The translations under genes were made by a program, and so were the position numbers. Shown one piece after another: positions 34,187 to 42,050 of a DNA stretch of 59,690 nucleotides. The stretch spans positions 1 to 59,690 of the forward strand of contig JAEWJS010000044.1 of NCBI GenBank assembly GCA_023386495.1, in the 5' to 3' direction. The notes under the pieces were generated by a model. The model did no database searches. It was not told the DNA's origin and was given only the letters and a program-made list of their open reading frames with translations. Source of the DNA: Bacillota bacterium. GTDB taxonomy: Bacteria; Bacillota; Bacilli; Paenibacillales; Paenibacillaceae. Numbering within the stretch: the stretch's first letter is position 1; each line of letters opens with the position of its first letter.

Positions 34187-34945
34187 TTAGGGCACGAGGC
34201 TGGCCGGCTTGAGCAGCTCGTAGATTTCATCTTTCAGCCGATTGAATTCCGGCGTGCGCCACAGCTTCTCCTCGCGCGGCCTTGCGAACGGAACCTCGAT
34301 GTTCCGCAGCACGCGCGCCGGCTTGTCCGACAGCACAAGCACGCGGTCGGAGAGCAGCAGCGCTTCCTCGATGCTGTGCGTGACGAGCAGCACCGCGCGC
34401 CGGTTCGCCTCCCACAGCTTCAACAGCCATTCCTGCATCTGCATGCGTGTCAGCGCATCGAGCGCGCCGAACGGCTCATCGAGGCACATGAGCTTCTGCG
34501 GACTGAGCAGCGCGCGGATGAACGACACCCGCTGCTGCATGCCGCCCGACAGCACATGCGGGTAAGCATCCGCATAACCGCCCAAGCCGACGCGCACCAG
34601 CCATTCCCGCGACAACGCGCGGGCTTCCGCGCGTCCCACGCCCGCGATCTCGAGCGCCAGCTCGACATTCGCCGCGACCGTGCGCCACGGGAGCAGCGCC
34701 GCCTGCTGCGGCATGTACGCGATCAGGCCGCGCTTGCCTGCCGCGCTCTTCCCATCCACGCGAATCTCTCCCGCATCCAGGTTCGACAGCCCGCCGATCA
34801 GTTGGAACAGCGTGCTCTTGCCGCTTCCCGAGGGGCCGACGAGCGACACGAATTCGCCTTCGCCGACGGTGAGCGATACCTCCTGCAGCACCTCAACGCT
34901 GCCGAATCGCTTGGATACGCCGCGAACCTCCAATGCCTGCGTCAT
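34187..34945 (-). CDS. thiZ: ABC importer ATPase, thiamine-precursor type (ThiZ)
   Basis: Energises import of a thiamine pyrimidine precursor (inferred from the TPP riboswitch and partners). The 252-residue ATPase has Walker A GPSGSGKST, the Q-loop YMPQQAALLPW, signature LSGGMQQRV, Walker B LMCLDEPFGALD and H-loop VTHSIEEAL. It is close to SsuB/TauB-type subunits. Its ATG overlaps the permease stop by four bases (ATGA). It is the last gene of the riboswitch operon. Confidence 0.92.
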   Translation of the reverse strand: MTQALEVRGVSKRFGSVEVLQEVSLTVGEGEFVSLVGPSGSGKSTLFQLIGGLSNLDAGEIRVDGKSAAGKRGLIAYMPQQAALLPWRTVAANVELALEIAGVGRAEARALSREWLVRVGLGGYADAYPHVLSGGMQQRVSFIRALLSPQKLMCLDEPFGALDALTRMQMQEWLLKLWEANRRAVLLVTHSIEEALLLSDRVLVLSDKPARVLRNIEVPFARPREEKLWRTPEFNRLKDEIYELLKPASLVP

Positions 34946-35721
34946 TCGCCGTCACCCCCTTCGTTCTTCGGCCGCCAGCGCACGACGAGCCGCTCTGCCC
35001 AAGCCGTATGGCCGAACAATAACATGCTGAACACAATTATAATGATCGAGGCCGCGAATACGCGTGCCGTCTCCCAGCCGCCCATTGACAGCTTAATGTA
35101 ATACCCGAGCCCGCTGCTCGCGCCGAGCCATTCCGCCGCTACCGCAGTCGTCACGCTGTACGCCGCGGCAATCCGCAAGCCGGAGAACAGGAACGGTCCG
35201 GCATTCGGCAGCTCCAGCCGCAGGAAGATCGTCCATTTGTCAGCCCCAATCATCGCCAAGTAATTGCGAAGCTTCGGGTCGCTCTGCCAGAGTCCCGCCA
35301 GCATGGCTACCGTCACGGGGAAGAAGCAGACGAGCACGATGAGAACGTATTTGGGAAGTTCCCCGAATCCGAGCCAGATGACCAAGAGCGGTCCGAGCAC
35401 GAGCACGGGCACGCTCTGCGACAGCACCAAGAGCGGCGCGACGGCGCGGCGCGCGCCCGGCGTCAGATGGATCAGCGTCGCAAGCAGCACGCCGATGCAC
35501 GCGCCGATCAATAGCCCGCCCAATGTGCGTTCGCCCGTCGCCAGCGTATGTCCGACCAATCGTGGCCATACCTTGGGGTCCATCGCCTCGCGAACGATCG
35601 CGAGCGGACTCGGCAGAATGTAAGGCGGTATTGCGAAGATCGCCACGGCCCCCTCCCAGGCGACCAATAGAACGGCAATGACCGCCAGAGGCGGCCATCC
35701 GTTCCGGATTTTACTGACCAT
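34942..35721 (-). CDS. thiX: ABC importer permease, thiamine-precursor type (ThiX)
   Basis: A 259-residue binding-protein-dependent permease with about six transmembrane segments. The cytoplasmic coupling loop is around MIGADKWTIFLRLELPNAGPF and AEWLGASSGLGYYI follows, both typical of the SsuC/ThiX family. Its start lies inside the preceding thiamine-binding gene (11-base overlap) and its stop overlaps the ATPase start, so the three genes are tightly coupled. Confidence 0.92.
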   Translation of the reverse strand: MVSKIRNGWPPLAVIAVLLVAWEGAVAIFAIPPYILPSPLAIVREAMDPKVWPRLVGHTLATGERTLGGLLIGACIGVLLATLIHLTPGARRAVAPLLVLSQSVPVLVLGPLLVIWLGFGELPKYVLIVLVCFFPVTVAMLAGLWQSDPKLRNYLAMIGADKWTIFLRLELPNAGPFLFSGLRIAAAYSVTTAVAAEWLGASSGLGYYIKLSMGGWETARVFAASIIIIVFSMLLFGHTAWAERLVVRWRPKNEGGDGE

Positions 35722-36013
35722 CCGGGTATTTCTCCAGCAGGCGGCCCATCGAGGCGCCGCTGCTCGGATTGTAGTAGATCTTGATCTGCGAGATGACCGA
35801 TGGGCATCCCATCTCCGTCATCGCTTCGTTCATCGCCTTAACGACCGCGAGCAGCCCGTCAAGGTCGCCCTCCATCGTCGTCTCGAGCGGCGCTACCCGG
35901 TACGGATAACCCGACGCTTTGATGACTTCGATCGCCCGGTCCACGTAAGGAATGACGCTCTCGCCCCCAGGGGTAGAGGGCAGAATCTGTATGCTTACGA
36001 GTGCATTTGCCAT
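35711..36013 (-). CDS. MTH1187-family thiamine-binding protein
   Basis: A 100-residue protein of the MTH1187/YkoF-like ferredoxin fold, known in some members to bind thiamine or hydroxymethylpyrimidine and often encoded with ThiXYZ-type importers. It starts MANALVSIQILPSTPGGESV from the ATG at 36013 (AAGGAG nine bases upstream). Diagnostic parts are YRVAPLETTMEGDLDGLLAVV and SQIKIYYNPSSGASM. No signal peptide, so it is cytoplasmic. It may sense or hold the imported ligand. It overlaps the permease gene. Confidence 0.88.
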   Translation of the reverse strand: MANALVSIQILPSTPGGESVIPYVDRAIEVIKASGYPYRVAPLETTMEGDLDGLLAVVKAMNEAMTEMGCPSVISQIKIYYNPSSGASMGRLLEKYPDGQ

Positions 36014-36073
36014 AGTCTCGGTCTCCTTCATTTTGCGGCGGCTGGATTGCCCGACCGACCGCCGCGCGTTATT

Positions 36074-37120
36074 TTACTCCGGCAGATAATCGTTCGTGAA
36101 CGCCTTCGCCGGGTCGAACTCGCCTTCCAACAGGCCATGCTCGGTCATCCAGTCCGCGTAGTTCTTCCATACGTCCAGCTTCTGCTCGCCCCAGCGCGCC
36201 GCATCGTCTTGATATTTGGGGCTGAGCCACTGTTGGCTGGCCTTGACGAGCTCTGCGTTCAGATCCGGCTCGGCCGCGATCAGCACGTCTGCCGCTTCTT
36301 CCGGCTTGTCGATCGCGAATTGGTAGCCTGCCGCCGCGCCGGCGATGAATGCCTTCGCCAGCTCCGGCTTCTCTGCCAGCAGCTTCTCGCTCGTCGCCAG
36401 TACCGGCGTATAGTAGTCCAGCTTGTCGCTGTAATCGGTCAAGTACACCATGTTCAGCTTCTCGCCGCGCAGCTCCGCCTCGACGCCCGTCCACGCGTAG
36501 TAGATCCATGCGAAGTCGATGTCCTTCTCCACCGCCGTGAAGAAGTCGACGTCGCCGATGCTCGCGAGCTCGACCTTCCCGACGTCCGCGCCTTCCTCCT
36601 GCATGATCGAGTCGATGACCGCTTCCTCTACAGGAGCGCCCCATCCGCCGTACTTCTTGCCTTCAAAATCCTTCGGCGTCTTGATCCCCTTCGCCTCAGG
36701 CGATGCGAAGCCCGACGTATTATGCTGAATGACCGCTGCCAGCGAGACGAGCGGCACCTCGTTCGTGCGCGCGAGCGTCAGCGATTCCTGATAGCTGACA
36801 CCGAATTCCGCCGCGCCCGTCGCGACCATCTGGTCCGCGCCGCCTTCGCCCGGCTGCAGAATCTCGACGTCGAGCCCCTGCTCCGCGAAGAACCCTTTAT
36901 CCCTTGCAACGTACAGCCCCGTATGGTTCGTATTCGGCGTCCAGTCGAGCACGACCTTCACCTTCGTCAGCGGCTTGTCCGCGTCCTTGTTCGCATTCCC
37001 CGCTCCGGCAGCCGCGCCGCCGTTCGCTTCGTTATTGCTTCCGCCCCCGCATCCTGCGAGCATGAGCATGAGCGCCATCATACCGATTCCCCACTGCCAC
37101 TTCTTCGTGCCTGTCAACAT
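36074..37120 (-). CDS. thiY: ABC substrate-binding lipoprotein, NMT1/THI5-like (ThiY)
   Basis: A 348-residue lipoprotein (lipobox LAGC, then a Gly/Asn/Ala linker). The mature part has the NMT1/THI5 hallmark DWTPNTNHTGLYVARDKGFF and further blocks GEGGADQMVATGAAEFGVS and YYAWTGVEA. ThiY-type proteins bind N-formyl-4-amino-5-aminomethyl-2-methylpyrimidine or related HMP precursors. It is the first gene behind the TPP riboswitch. GAGGGG precedes the ATG at 37120. Confidence 0.93.
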   Translation of the reverse strand: MLTGTKKWQWGIGMMALMLMLAGCGGGSNNEANGGAAAGAGNANKDADKPLTKVKVVLDWTPNTNHTGLYVARDKGFFAEQGLDVEILQPGEGGADQMVATGAAEFGVSYQESLTLARTNEVPLVSLAAVIQHNTSGFASPEAKGIKTPKDFEGKKYGGWGAPVEEAVIDSIMQEEGADVGKVELASIGDVDFFTAVEKDIDFAWIYYAWTGVEAELRGEKLNMVYLTDYSDKLDYYTPVLATSEKLLAEKPELAKAFIAGAAAGYQFAIDKPEEAADVLIAAEPDLNAELVKASQQWLSPKYQDDAARWGEQKLDVWKNYADWMTEHGLLEGEFDPAKAFTNDYLPE

Positions 37121-37159
37121 GTTGTTCCCCTCTCCATCCATCTATCGTCTATTTTCGAC

Positions 37160-37190
37160 AAAAGAAAAACGCCCCCTGACCGGAAGGCGC
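37160..37190 (-). terminator. Expression-platform terminator of the TPP riboswitch
   Basis: On the minus strand GCGCCTTCC, a short loop and GGGGGCG form a hairpin followed by TTTTTCTTTT. It lies between the aptamer and thiY and should form when TPP is bound, stopping transcription. Confidence 0.8.
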
Positions 37191-37253
37191 CTACAATGCG
37201 CTTGGTTCGACGCCGTTCGCCGCATGGCCCTCTACGGGCACGCAAGCGGCATG

Positions 37254-37358
37254 GCTTCACCGTCTTTCCTACGCTGGCATTATCCAGATCAGGTATAAGG
37301 GTCGGTATCGCCATTCACGGATACCCTCTCAGCCGGCCTGCCCAGCTCCCCAAGTCGT
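37254..37358 (-). promoter_or_regulatory. TPP (THI-box) riboswitch aptamer
   Basis: Conserved TPP aptamer elements appear in order on the minus strand: GGGGAGC, GGCTGAGAGGG, GACCCTTATACCTGATCTGG, and TAATGCCAGCGTAGGAAA. The pyrimidine-sensing CTGAGA and the ACCTGATCTGG core are intact. It controls the thiY-MTH1187-thiX-thiZ operon by transcription termination. Confidence 0.95.
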
Positions 37359-37380
37359 TATTCGATTGTCATGCAAGCCT

Positions 37381-37409
37381 ATTATATCAAATCATAGGAA
37401 ATAATCTAT
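37381..37409 (-). promoter_or_regulatory. Promoter of the TPP-controlled operon
   Basis: A perfect -10 TATAAT at 37381-37386 on the minus strand lies about 25 bases before the aptamer. The -35 region (ATAGAT or TAGATT near 37403-37409) is weak. Confidence 0.6.
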
Positions 37410-37509
37410 AGCGGGTTTCGCGCGCATCTGGTCGATTGCCTCATGCCGAACCCCGTCCCTCCACGTACCATGGAGCAATGCCGCATATCGACAAGGAGGT
37501 TCCATGCCC

Positions 37510-38424
37510 ATGAAGGCCATTGTTACGGGAGGCGCGGGATTCATCGGCTCCCATCTTACGGACGCGCTGATCGCCATCGGCGCCGAGGTGCACGTCATCG
37601 ATAATCTGTCGACCGGCGACGCTGCCCGCGTCCATCCGTCCGCGGAGCTGCACGCGGCGGACGTTCGAAGCCCTGCCGCCAGATCCGCCGTCGTCAGCGC
37701 GAAGCCCGACATCATGTTCCACCTGGCCGCGCAGGCCGACGTGCAGCGTTCGATGGACGATCCCGATCTCGATCTGTCCGTGAACGTGTCCGGCACGCTC
37801 AACATGCTCGAGGCTTGCCGCGAAGCCGGCGTACGCAAGTTCGTGTTCGCCTCGACCTCCGGCGTGTATGGCGACCTGCAGCGCGATCTGATGCGCGAGG
37901 ACGACCCCGTCGACCCGATCTCGTATTACGGCTTGTCCAAGCTGACGGCCGAACGGTATATCCGGCTATACGACCGTCATGCCGGCGTCCCCTATACGAT
38001 TCTCCGTTACGGCAACGTATACGGTCCCCGCCAGACGTCCAAGGGCGAAGGCGGCGTCGTGGCGATCTTCATGGAGCGCATCCTGAAGGGGCTGCCGCTC
38101 ACGATCCACGGCGACGGCCGCCAGACGCGCGACTTCGTCTACGTGCAGGACATCTTGCAGGCGAATCTCGCCGCGGCCGAGCGCGGCAGCGGGGAGACGC
38201 TTCACGTGAGCACAGGCAAGCCGACATCCGTCAATCAGCTGGTCGAGCTGCTGCGGCGCATTCATCCCGCGGAGATCGCAGCCGAATACGGTCCTGCCCG
38301 AAGCGGCGATATCGTGCACAGCTGCCTCTCGAACCGACTGACGCGCACGCTCCTCCGCTGGCAGCCTGCCTGCGACATCGAGCACGGGCTGCGCGAGACC
38401 TATCGCCATTGGCTGAAGACTTGA
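37510..38424 (+). CDS. NAD-dependent sugar epimerase, GalE/WbpP-like
   Basis: An extended short-chain dehydrogenase acting on a nucleotide sugar. The 304-residue protein starts MKAIVTGGAGFIGSHL with the NAD-binding GxxGxxG. It has the Asp acceptor in HVIDNLSTG, the catalytic Ser/Thr in FASTSGVYG, YxxxK in YYGLSKLTAERY, and RYGNVYGPRQ. I prefer the ATG at 37510 (AAGGAGG ten bases upstream) over the one six bases earlier (only four bases). UDP-glucose or UDP-GlcNAc 4-epimerase is the likely class. It stands at the edge of the glycosyltransferase cluster. Confidence 0.9.
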   Translation: MKAIVTGGAGFIGSHLTDALIAIGAEVHVIDNLSTGDAARVHPSAELHAADVRSPAARSAVVSAKPDIMFHLAAQADVQRSMDDPDLDLSVNVSGTLNMLEACREAGVRKFVFASTSGVYGDLQRDLMREDDPVDPISYYGLSKLTAERYIRLYDRHAGVPYTILRYGNVYGPRQTSKGEGGVVAIFMERILKGLPLTIHGDGRQTRDFVYVQDILQANLAAAERGSGETLHVSTGKPTSVNQLVELLRRIHPAEIAAEYGPARSGDIVHSCLSNRLTRTLLRWQPACDIEHGLRETYRHWLKT

Positions 38425-38439
38425 ACTTGGAACGAACGA

Positions 38440-38494
38440 ACGGACGGCCAGCCTTCCCCACCTGCTAGCAGGTGCCGGAATGCTGGCCGTCCGT
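38440..38494. terminator. Nested hairpin between convergent genes
   Basis: A 13-bp outer stem (ACGGACGGCCAGC and GCTGGCCGTCCGT) encloses a perfect inner palindrome, CACCTGCTAGCAGGTG (38459-38474). It lies between the epimerase stop and the convergent small gene stop. Probably a bidirectional terminator, although T runs are poor. Confidence 0.6.
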
Positions 38495-38498
38495 GTGC

Positions 38499-38882
38499 TT
38501 AAGGCGCATATACGGTGCCTTGCAGCGAGTAATGCCCGCCGATGCGCGCCCTTCCTTCCGCCGACCGAACGCTTAGGTAGAAGAGCTGTTCCGGCCGCGT
38601 GCCTGTCACCGTCACCGTATCGATCGTGCGCGCCTGCTCGAAGCAGGTTTCCAGCGTCCAGTAGACGACTGGCCCGTCGGCGCGGTCTTGGCGAACGATG
38701 ATCTCAAGCTCGCCCGTATCCCAATAGTAGGGCTTCTCCCAGCCAACCTCCAGCCGGAGCATGATGCGGTCGCCCGCCGCGATCTGCCGCATAACCAGCG
38801 AAGTCAGCACGATCTCTTCTTCGCCTACGGCAAAAGGCTGAAAGCTGCCCGCTTCGGCCCCTAGCTTATCCGTGTACTTCAT
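38499..38882 (-). CDS. Small beta-rich protein, unknown
   Basis: A 127-residue protein from the ATG at 38882 (AAAGGAGGGG upstream), with no signal peptide. Alternating hydrophobic and polar residues, as in EEEIVLTSLVMRQIAAGDRIMLRLEVGWE and DTVTVTGTRPEQLFYLSVRS, suggest an all-beta jelly-roll-like fold, ending HYSLQGTVYAP. I do not recognise the family. It lies 37 bases after a glycosyltransferase, and two similar small beta proteins (40002-40337 and 44176-44610) are in the same cluster, so a role as a decorated spore or cell-surface protein is inferred. Confidence 0.7.
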   Translation of the reverse strand: MKYTDKLGAEAGSFQPFAVGEEEIVLTSLVMRQIAAGDRIMLRLEVGWEKPYYWDTGELEIIVRQDRADGPVVYWTLETCFEQARTIDTVTVTGTRPEQLFYLSVRSAEGRARIGGHYSLQGTVYAP

Positions 38883-38919
38883 CCTTCTCCCCTCCTTTGC
38901 CACGCGTTCATCGCTGCAC

Positions 38920-39981
38920 CTAGATCGATTGCAGCATGTTGACGAAATGACGGCCGTACAGCAGCGGGTCGAAGTTGGCCTGCACATGCTGACGCGCTGC
39001 CGCGCGAATATTGGCGCGGAGCGTCTCATTGTCCATCAGCTCGACCGCCTCGCTCACCGCGTGCGCCACATCGCCCAGCGTATAGAACTTGCCTGTCACG
39101 TTATGGAAGATCGACGTCGATACGCCGTCCGAGTCGGTCGTCAGTACGGGACATCTGCAGCTCATGGCTTCCAGCACGGCGTACGGCGCGCCTTCGACCT
39201 TCGAGGTCGAGCAGAGGAAGCCGCCCGAATCGCCGACGAGCGATAAGTAGTTCTGCATCTCCGCATGCGGAACATTCGAACGCCTTACGAGACGTTCGCC
39301 GAGCCCCAGCTCGCCCACCATCTGGACGAATCGGCGACTCTCCTCTTTGTCCGCCAGATTCGGGTCCTCGAACATCCACAGGGTCAGCTTCGGATAACGC
39401 TCGGCAAGCCGATGGCCGATCAGCAGAAATTCCCGCCAGTTTTTATTGTCCTCGATCCTGCCCATCCACGCGATGATCGGATCGTCCGGCTTCGGGTGCT
39501 CGCGATACGCAAAGGCCGCGGAGTCGAAGCAATTGTTGAAGGCGAACCGCGGAATTGCCGGATACAGTTCTTCGAACAATGCCGCGATATGCGGCGTGTT
39601 CGGATGCAATAGACCAGAGGCATGCGCCGTGACCCAGGGCGAGGCCAGCGTCAATTGCTCGCGGGCAACGGCCTTCGGGCCGTAGCCTTGAATCTCCAGG
39701 ACGAGCTTGCCGGAATAGCCGAGCAGCCGGAACCGTTCGAAGCTGCGGTGATCGGTCGTGACGATGATCGCCTGATAGTGATGCGAATCGAGAAGATGCT
39801 TGATCGCGATGTCGTTCTTCGTGACGTAGAGCGGACCATCCGCCGGATTCTGCAGTCCCGCTCCCCAGCCGTAATACAAGCAATGCGCCTCGATGCCGTA
39901 TTGTCTAAGCGCCTTGCAGCGCTGCCGATTTAAGGTGTCCATCCCTCCGCTCGGGACATAGTAGACGAACAGAACATTCAA
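38920..39981 (-). CDS. GT4-like glycosyltransferase
   Basis: A 353-residue two-domain (GT-B) transferase. The N-terminal half (MNVLFVYYVPSGGMDTLNRQR) fits the acceptor domain. The C-terminal half has IIAWMGRIEDNKNWREFLLI and the donor-site segment STSKVEGAPYAVLEAMSCRCPVLTTD, whose E-x7-E-like pattern is typical of GT4. The start is TTG, with AGGAGG five bases upstream. It lies in a minus-strand run with two small beta-rich proteins and probably modifies a surface glycan or protein; donor and acceptor are unknown. Confidence 0.87.
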   Translation of the reverse strand: MNVLFVYYVPSGGMDTLNRQRCKALRQYGIEAHCLYYGWGAGLQNPADGPLYVTKNDIAIKHLLDSHHYQAIIVTTDHRSFERFRLLGYSGKLVLEIQGYGPKAVAREQLTLASPWVTAHASGLLHPNTPHIAALFEELYPAIPRFAFNNCFDSAAFAYREHPKPDDPIIAWMGRIEDNKNWREFLLIGHRLAERYPKLTLWMFEDPNLADKEESRRFVQMVGELGLGERLVRRSNVPHAEMQNYLSLVGDSGGFLCSTSKVEGAPYAVLEAMSCRCPVLTTDSDGVSTSIFHNVTGKFYTLGDVAHAVSEAVELMDNETLRANIRAAARQHVQANFDPLLYGRHFVNMLQSI

Positions 39982-40001
39982 TCGTTCCTCCTCCTCTGCC
40001 G

Positions 40002-40337
40002 TTAGTGCATGCGCGCGAACTGCTCCTGGTTGAACAGCGCGACGACCGATCCTTCGTTCTTCGCCGTCAGCAGAACCCCCGTCGTATGGTACGTGTGGTA
40101 ATTGGTGACGAGCAGCAGGGTGAACGGCATATGATACGTTCCGATGCCCGGAATCGACACGGACGCGCCGCTGTCCAGCTGGATCTGGCCGACATAGAAC
40201 ACACCGTAAGGATTGTAGCCGTGCACCAGCATGTCGAAGGATTCACTGCCGATATTCGTGACCAGCAAGTCGAGGGTGTCGATATACCGAGCGTCGACGG
40301 GATGGAAGGGCGCAGCCTCCAGACGCAGAATAGACAT
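40002..40337 (-). CDS. Small beta-rich protein, unknown
   Basis: A 111-residue protein with no signal peptide. It starts MSILRLEAAPFHPVDARY and is dominated by beta-type sequence with many aromatic residues (YNPYGVFYVGQIQLD, GIGTYHMPFTLLLVTNYHTYH). AAGGAGG precedes the ATG. It is the first gene of a minus-strand run (21 bases before the GT4 gene). I do not recognise the family. Its character resembles small spore-surface or filament proteins found beside glycosyltransferases, an inference from context. Confidence 0.7.
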   Translation of the reverse strand: MSILRLEAAPFHPVDARYIDTLDLLVTNIGSESFDMLVHGYNPYGVFYVGQIQLDSGASVSIPGIGTYHMPFTLLLVTNYHTYHTTGVLLTAKNEGSVVALFNQEQFARMH

Positions 40338-40503
40338 GTCGCATACCTCCTTCTCATGATGCAGGTAGTTCCTATATGGTATGATTCATCCGCTTAAAGG
40401 GCAGGGCATATCCATCCGCGTTATTCACCCATCTATTCGCGCCCCTGTTCGAATGTCCAAGCAATTCCGCTATCTCTTGCATTCTCTATAGTAACGCCCG
40501 CTC

Positions 40504-40538
40504 GATCTTAGATCCTAGATCATGGATCCCGGATCCCG
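40504..40538. repeat. Five tandem GATCNNN heptamers
   Basis: GATC recurs exactly every seven bases at 40504, 40511, 40518, 40525 and 40532, with variable triplets TTA, CTA, ATG, CCG and CCG. The array ends 19 bases before the preferred TTG start of the DUF1796 gene and contains an upstream in-frame ATG (40522). Confidence 0.85.
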
Positions 40539-40557
40539 TAAGAAAGGAAGTGAGCAA

Positions 40558-41190
40558 TTGAAACTAGCAGCTCTGAAAGGTAACTATGACGCCATCTACA
40601 GCCTGGGCAATCTCTGCCTGGCTGCCATTCAGCTGGAGAAGAACGGCATTCGGCCGTTCGCCGGCCCGCTGGATTGGAACTACTCGCCGGTTCTGTCGGA
40701 CGTAACGCGCCTCTTGGCCAATCGGTTCGCCGGTTTCATGGACTATCCGAATCTGGAGACGGTCGGGAATGCCAGCGACAAGCTCTACCTCGTGCTCGAC
40801 AAGACGTACAACATCCTATCCAACCACGACTTTTTCACGCATAACAACTTCCCGCCCCATCTTGCCGCCTATCCCGAGATCAAAGCGAAGTATGACCGGC
40901 GCATTGCCCGATTCCTCGAGAAGGCGCAGACCAGCAGCCGCATCCTCTTCATCCGCACCGAGGGCACGTTCGAGCAGGTGCAGGAACTGGAGCGCGTGCT
41001 GTCCGGACTCGTGGCCCGCGATTATAGCCTGCTCGTCATCAATCATGCGCCGGTGTCCGGCATCGTCGAGCTGGATTGGCCGCTGGAGCGCGTCTGCGCA
41101 CTCCAATTCCCGGACGCGGACATCTGGGAAGGCAACCACGAGCTGTGGTCGGCATTATTTAGCGGCATCGCGTTAACTGACCCTGCCTAA
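40558..41190 (+). CDS. DUF1796-type putative cysteine peptidase
   Basis: A 210-residue protein of the DUF1796 (putative papain-like cysteine peptidase) family, recognised by SLGNLCLAAIQLEKNGIRPFAGPLDWNY near the N-terminus and DFFTHNNF in the middle. The Cys in SLGNLC is the likely nucleophile. I choose the TTG at 40558 (AAAGGAAG seven bases upstream); the in-frame ATG at 40522 has no binding site and lies in the heptamer array. DUF1796 genes often accompany surface polysaccharide and glycosyltransferase loci; the substrate is unknown. Strand is opposite to its neighbours. Confidence 0.8.
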   Translation: MKLAALKGNYDAIYSLGNLCLAAIQLEKNGIRPFAGPLDWNYSPVLSDVTRLLANRFAGFMDYPNLETVGNASDKLYLVLDKTYNILSNHDFFTHNNFPPHLAAYPEIKAKYDRRIARFLEKAQTSSRILFIRTEGTFEQVQELERVLSGLVARDYSLLVINHAPVSGIVELDWPLERVCALQFPDADIWEGNHELWSALFSGIALTDPA

Positions 41191-41204
41191 CATGAACAAG
41201 CATG

Positions 41205-41240
41205 AAGAGAGGGGCTTTCCTGGCGGAAGGCCCCTCTCTT
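41205..41240. terminator. Bidirectional terminator
   Basis: AAGAGAGGGGC-TTTCC and GGAA-GGCCCCTCTCTT form a long stem with a four-base loop between the convergent DUF1796 and methyltransferase genes. Confidence 0.8.
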
Positions 41241-41251
41241 GCGTTCGCTGC

Positions 41252-41842
41252 TTATGCTTTCTGGAACAGCACCATCGTCTCTTCGAACTCGCATACCCGC
41301 GGGTAGACGATCAAGGCCAGCGGCTTGAAGCCCGACAGCTTCGCCATCACTTCGTTCCAATCGTAATAATGGTTAATATGGCCATCATGGACTTCCCTGC
41401 GCGCGAATGTCGTCGTGCCGAGTCCGTAGAAGAAATTGACGAGCACGTAGCCGCTGCTCACGCGATGCAGCTCGCTGAAGCCTCGCTCCCAATCCTCTAG
41501 ATGATTCAGCACATCCTTGCAATACACGAGCGGGAAGCTGTTGTCCGCGAAGGGCAGCTGGTAGATGTCTGCCAGCATGAATTGCCCTTCCGGGTACAGC
41601 TGCGTACAGTGCGCGATCATCTGCGGCGTAATGTCGACTCCCGTGTAATCGATGCCCGGCACCGTATTGCGGGCACCCAGGTAATCGACGCCGGGACCGC
41701 AGCCTACTTCCAGCATCCGCGTGACGCCGAGCAGGCCCAGCAGCTGCCGGTACAATTGCCGAATGGGCTTATCGTACCCTTCCTGCTGCGTCTGGAGAAA
41801 TTCGCCGGGGTTCACGCGACCCCAATATGCCGTTAAGTCCAT
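41252..41842 (-). CDS. SAM-dependent methyltransferase
   Basis: A 196-residue class I (Methyltransf_11-like) enzyme. Motif I is MLEVGCGPGVDYLG, the SAM-binding acidic residue is in YTGVDITPQM, and motif II/III is FMLADIYQLPFADNSF with CKDVLNHLEDWE. The start ATG overlaps the preceding small gene's stop (TGATG), so they are coupled. Between glycosyltransferase genes it probably methylates a sugar or lipid carrier-linked glycan, perhaps capping chain growth; that is inference. Confidence 0.88.
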   Translation of the reverse strand: MDLTAYWGRVNPGEFLQTQQEGYDKPIRQLYRQLLGLLGVTRMLEVGCGPGVDYLGARNTVPGIDYTGVDITPQMIAHCTQLYPEGQFMLADIYQLPFADNSFPLVYCKDVLNHLEDWERGFSELHRVSSGYVLVNFFYGLGTTTFARREVHDGHINHYYDWNEVMAKLSGFKPLALIVYPRVCEFEETMVLFQKA

Positions 41843-42033
41843 CAGCCGTTCCCTCCTTTGTCCGCTGATTCCAGAACCGCAGTCACAGGCAGATCAGGCA
41901 AGCGATAACTGCGCGGCAGCGATTTGAATATGGCGTTCCATACCGCATAATCCACGACGATATTCGGATTGCTGATCTGTACCGCGAAGATGCGGTTATA
42001 GAGATCGCCCGTCACCATGAACCTCTCCTCCAT
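41842..42033 (-). CDS. 63-residue protein, unknown
   Basis: A small protein starting MEERFMVTGDLYNRIFAVQI from the ATG at 42033 (GGAGGTGG upstream). It has mixed alpha/beta character, one Trp, no signal peptide and no metal motif. It starts 18 bases after the GT4 gene and overlaps the methyltransferase start, so it is translated as part of the glycosylation operon. I do not recognise it; it may be an accessory subunit of one of its neighbours. Confidence 0.65.
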   Translation of the reverse strand: MEERFMVTGDLYNRIFAVQISNPNIVVDYAVWNAIFKSLPRSYRLPDLPVTAVLESADKGGNG

Positions 42034-42050
42034 GCTGCCACCTCCATCCT

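Noticed and set aside
35678..37411. 577-codon plus-strand open frame opposite the thiamine-precursor operon
   Set aside because: It is antisense to four genes with clear family motifs, Arg/Leu/His-rich in composition, has no ribosome binding site, and runs through the TPP riboswitch; a GC-rich codon shadow.
38883..39029. Longer N-terminus for the 38499-38882 protein
   Set aside because: The extension is Arg/Ser/Cys-rich shadow of the glycosyltransferase; the ATG at 38882 has AAAGGAGGGG directly upstream.
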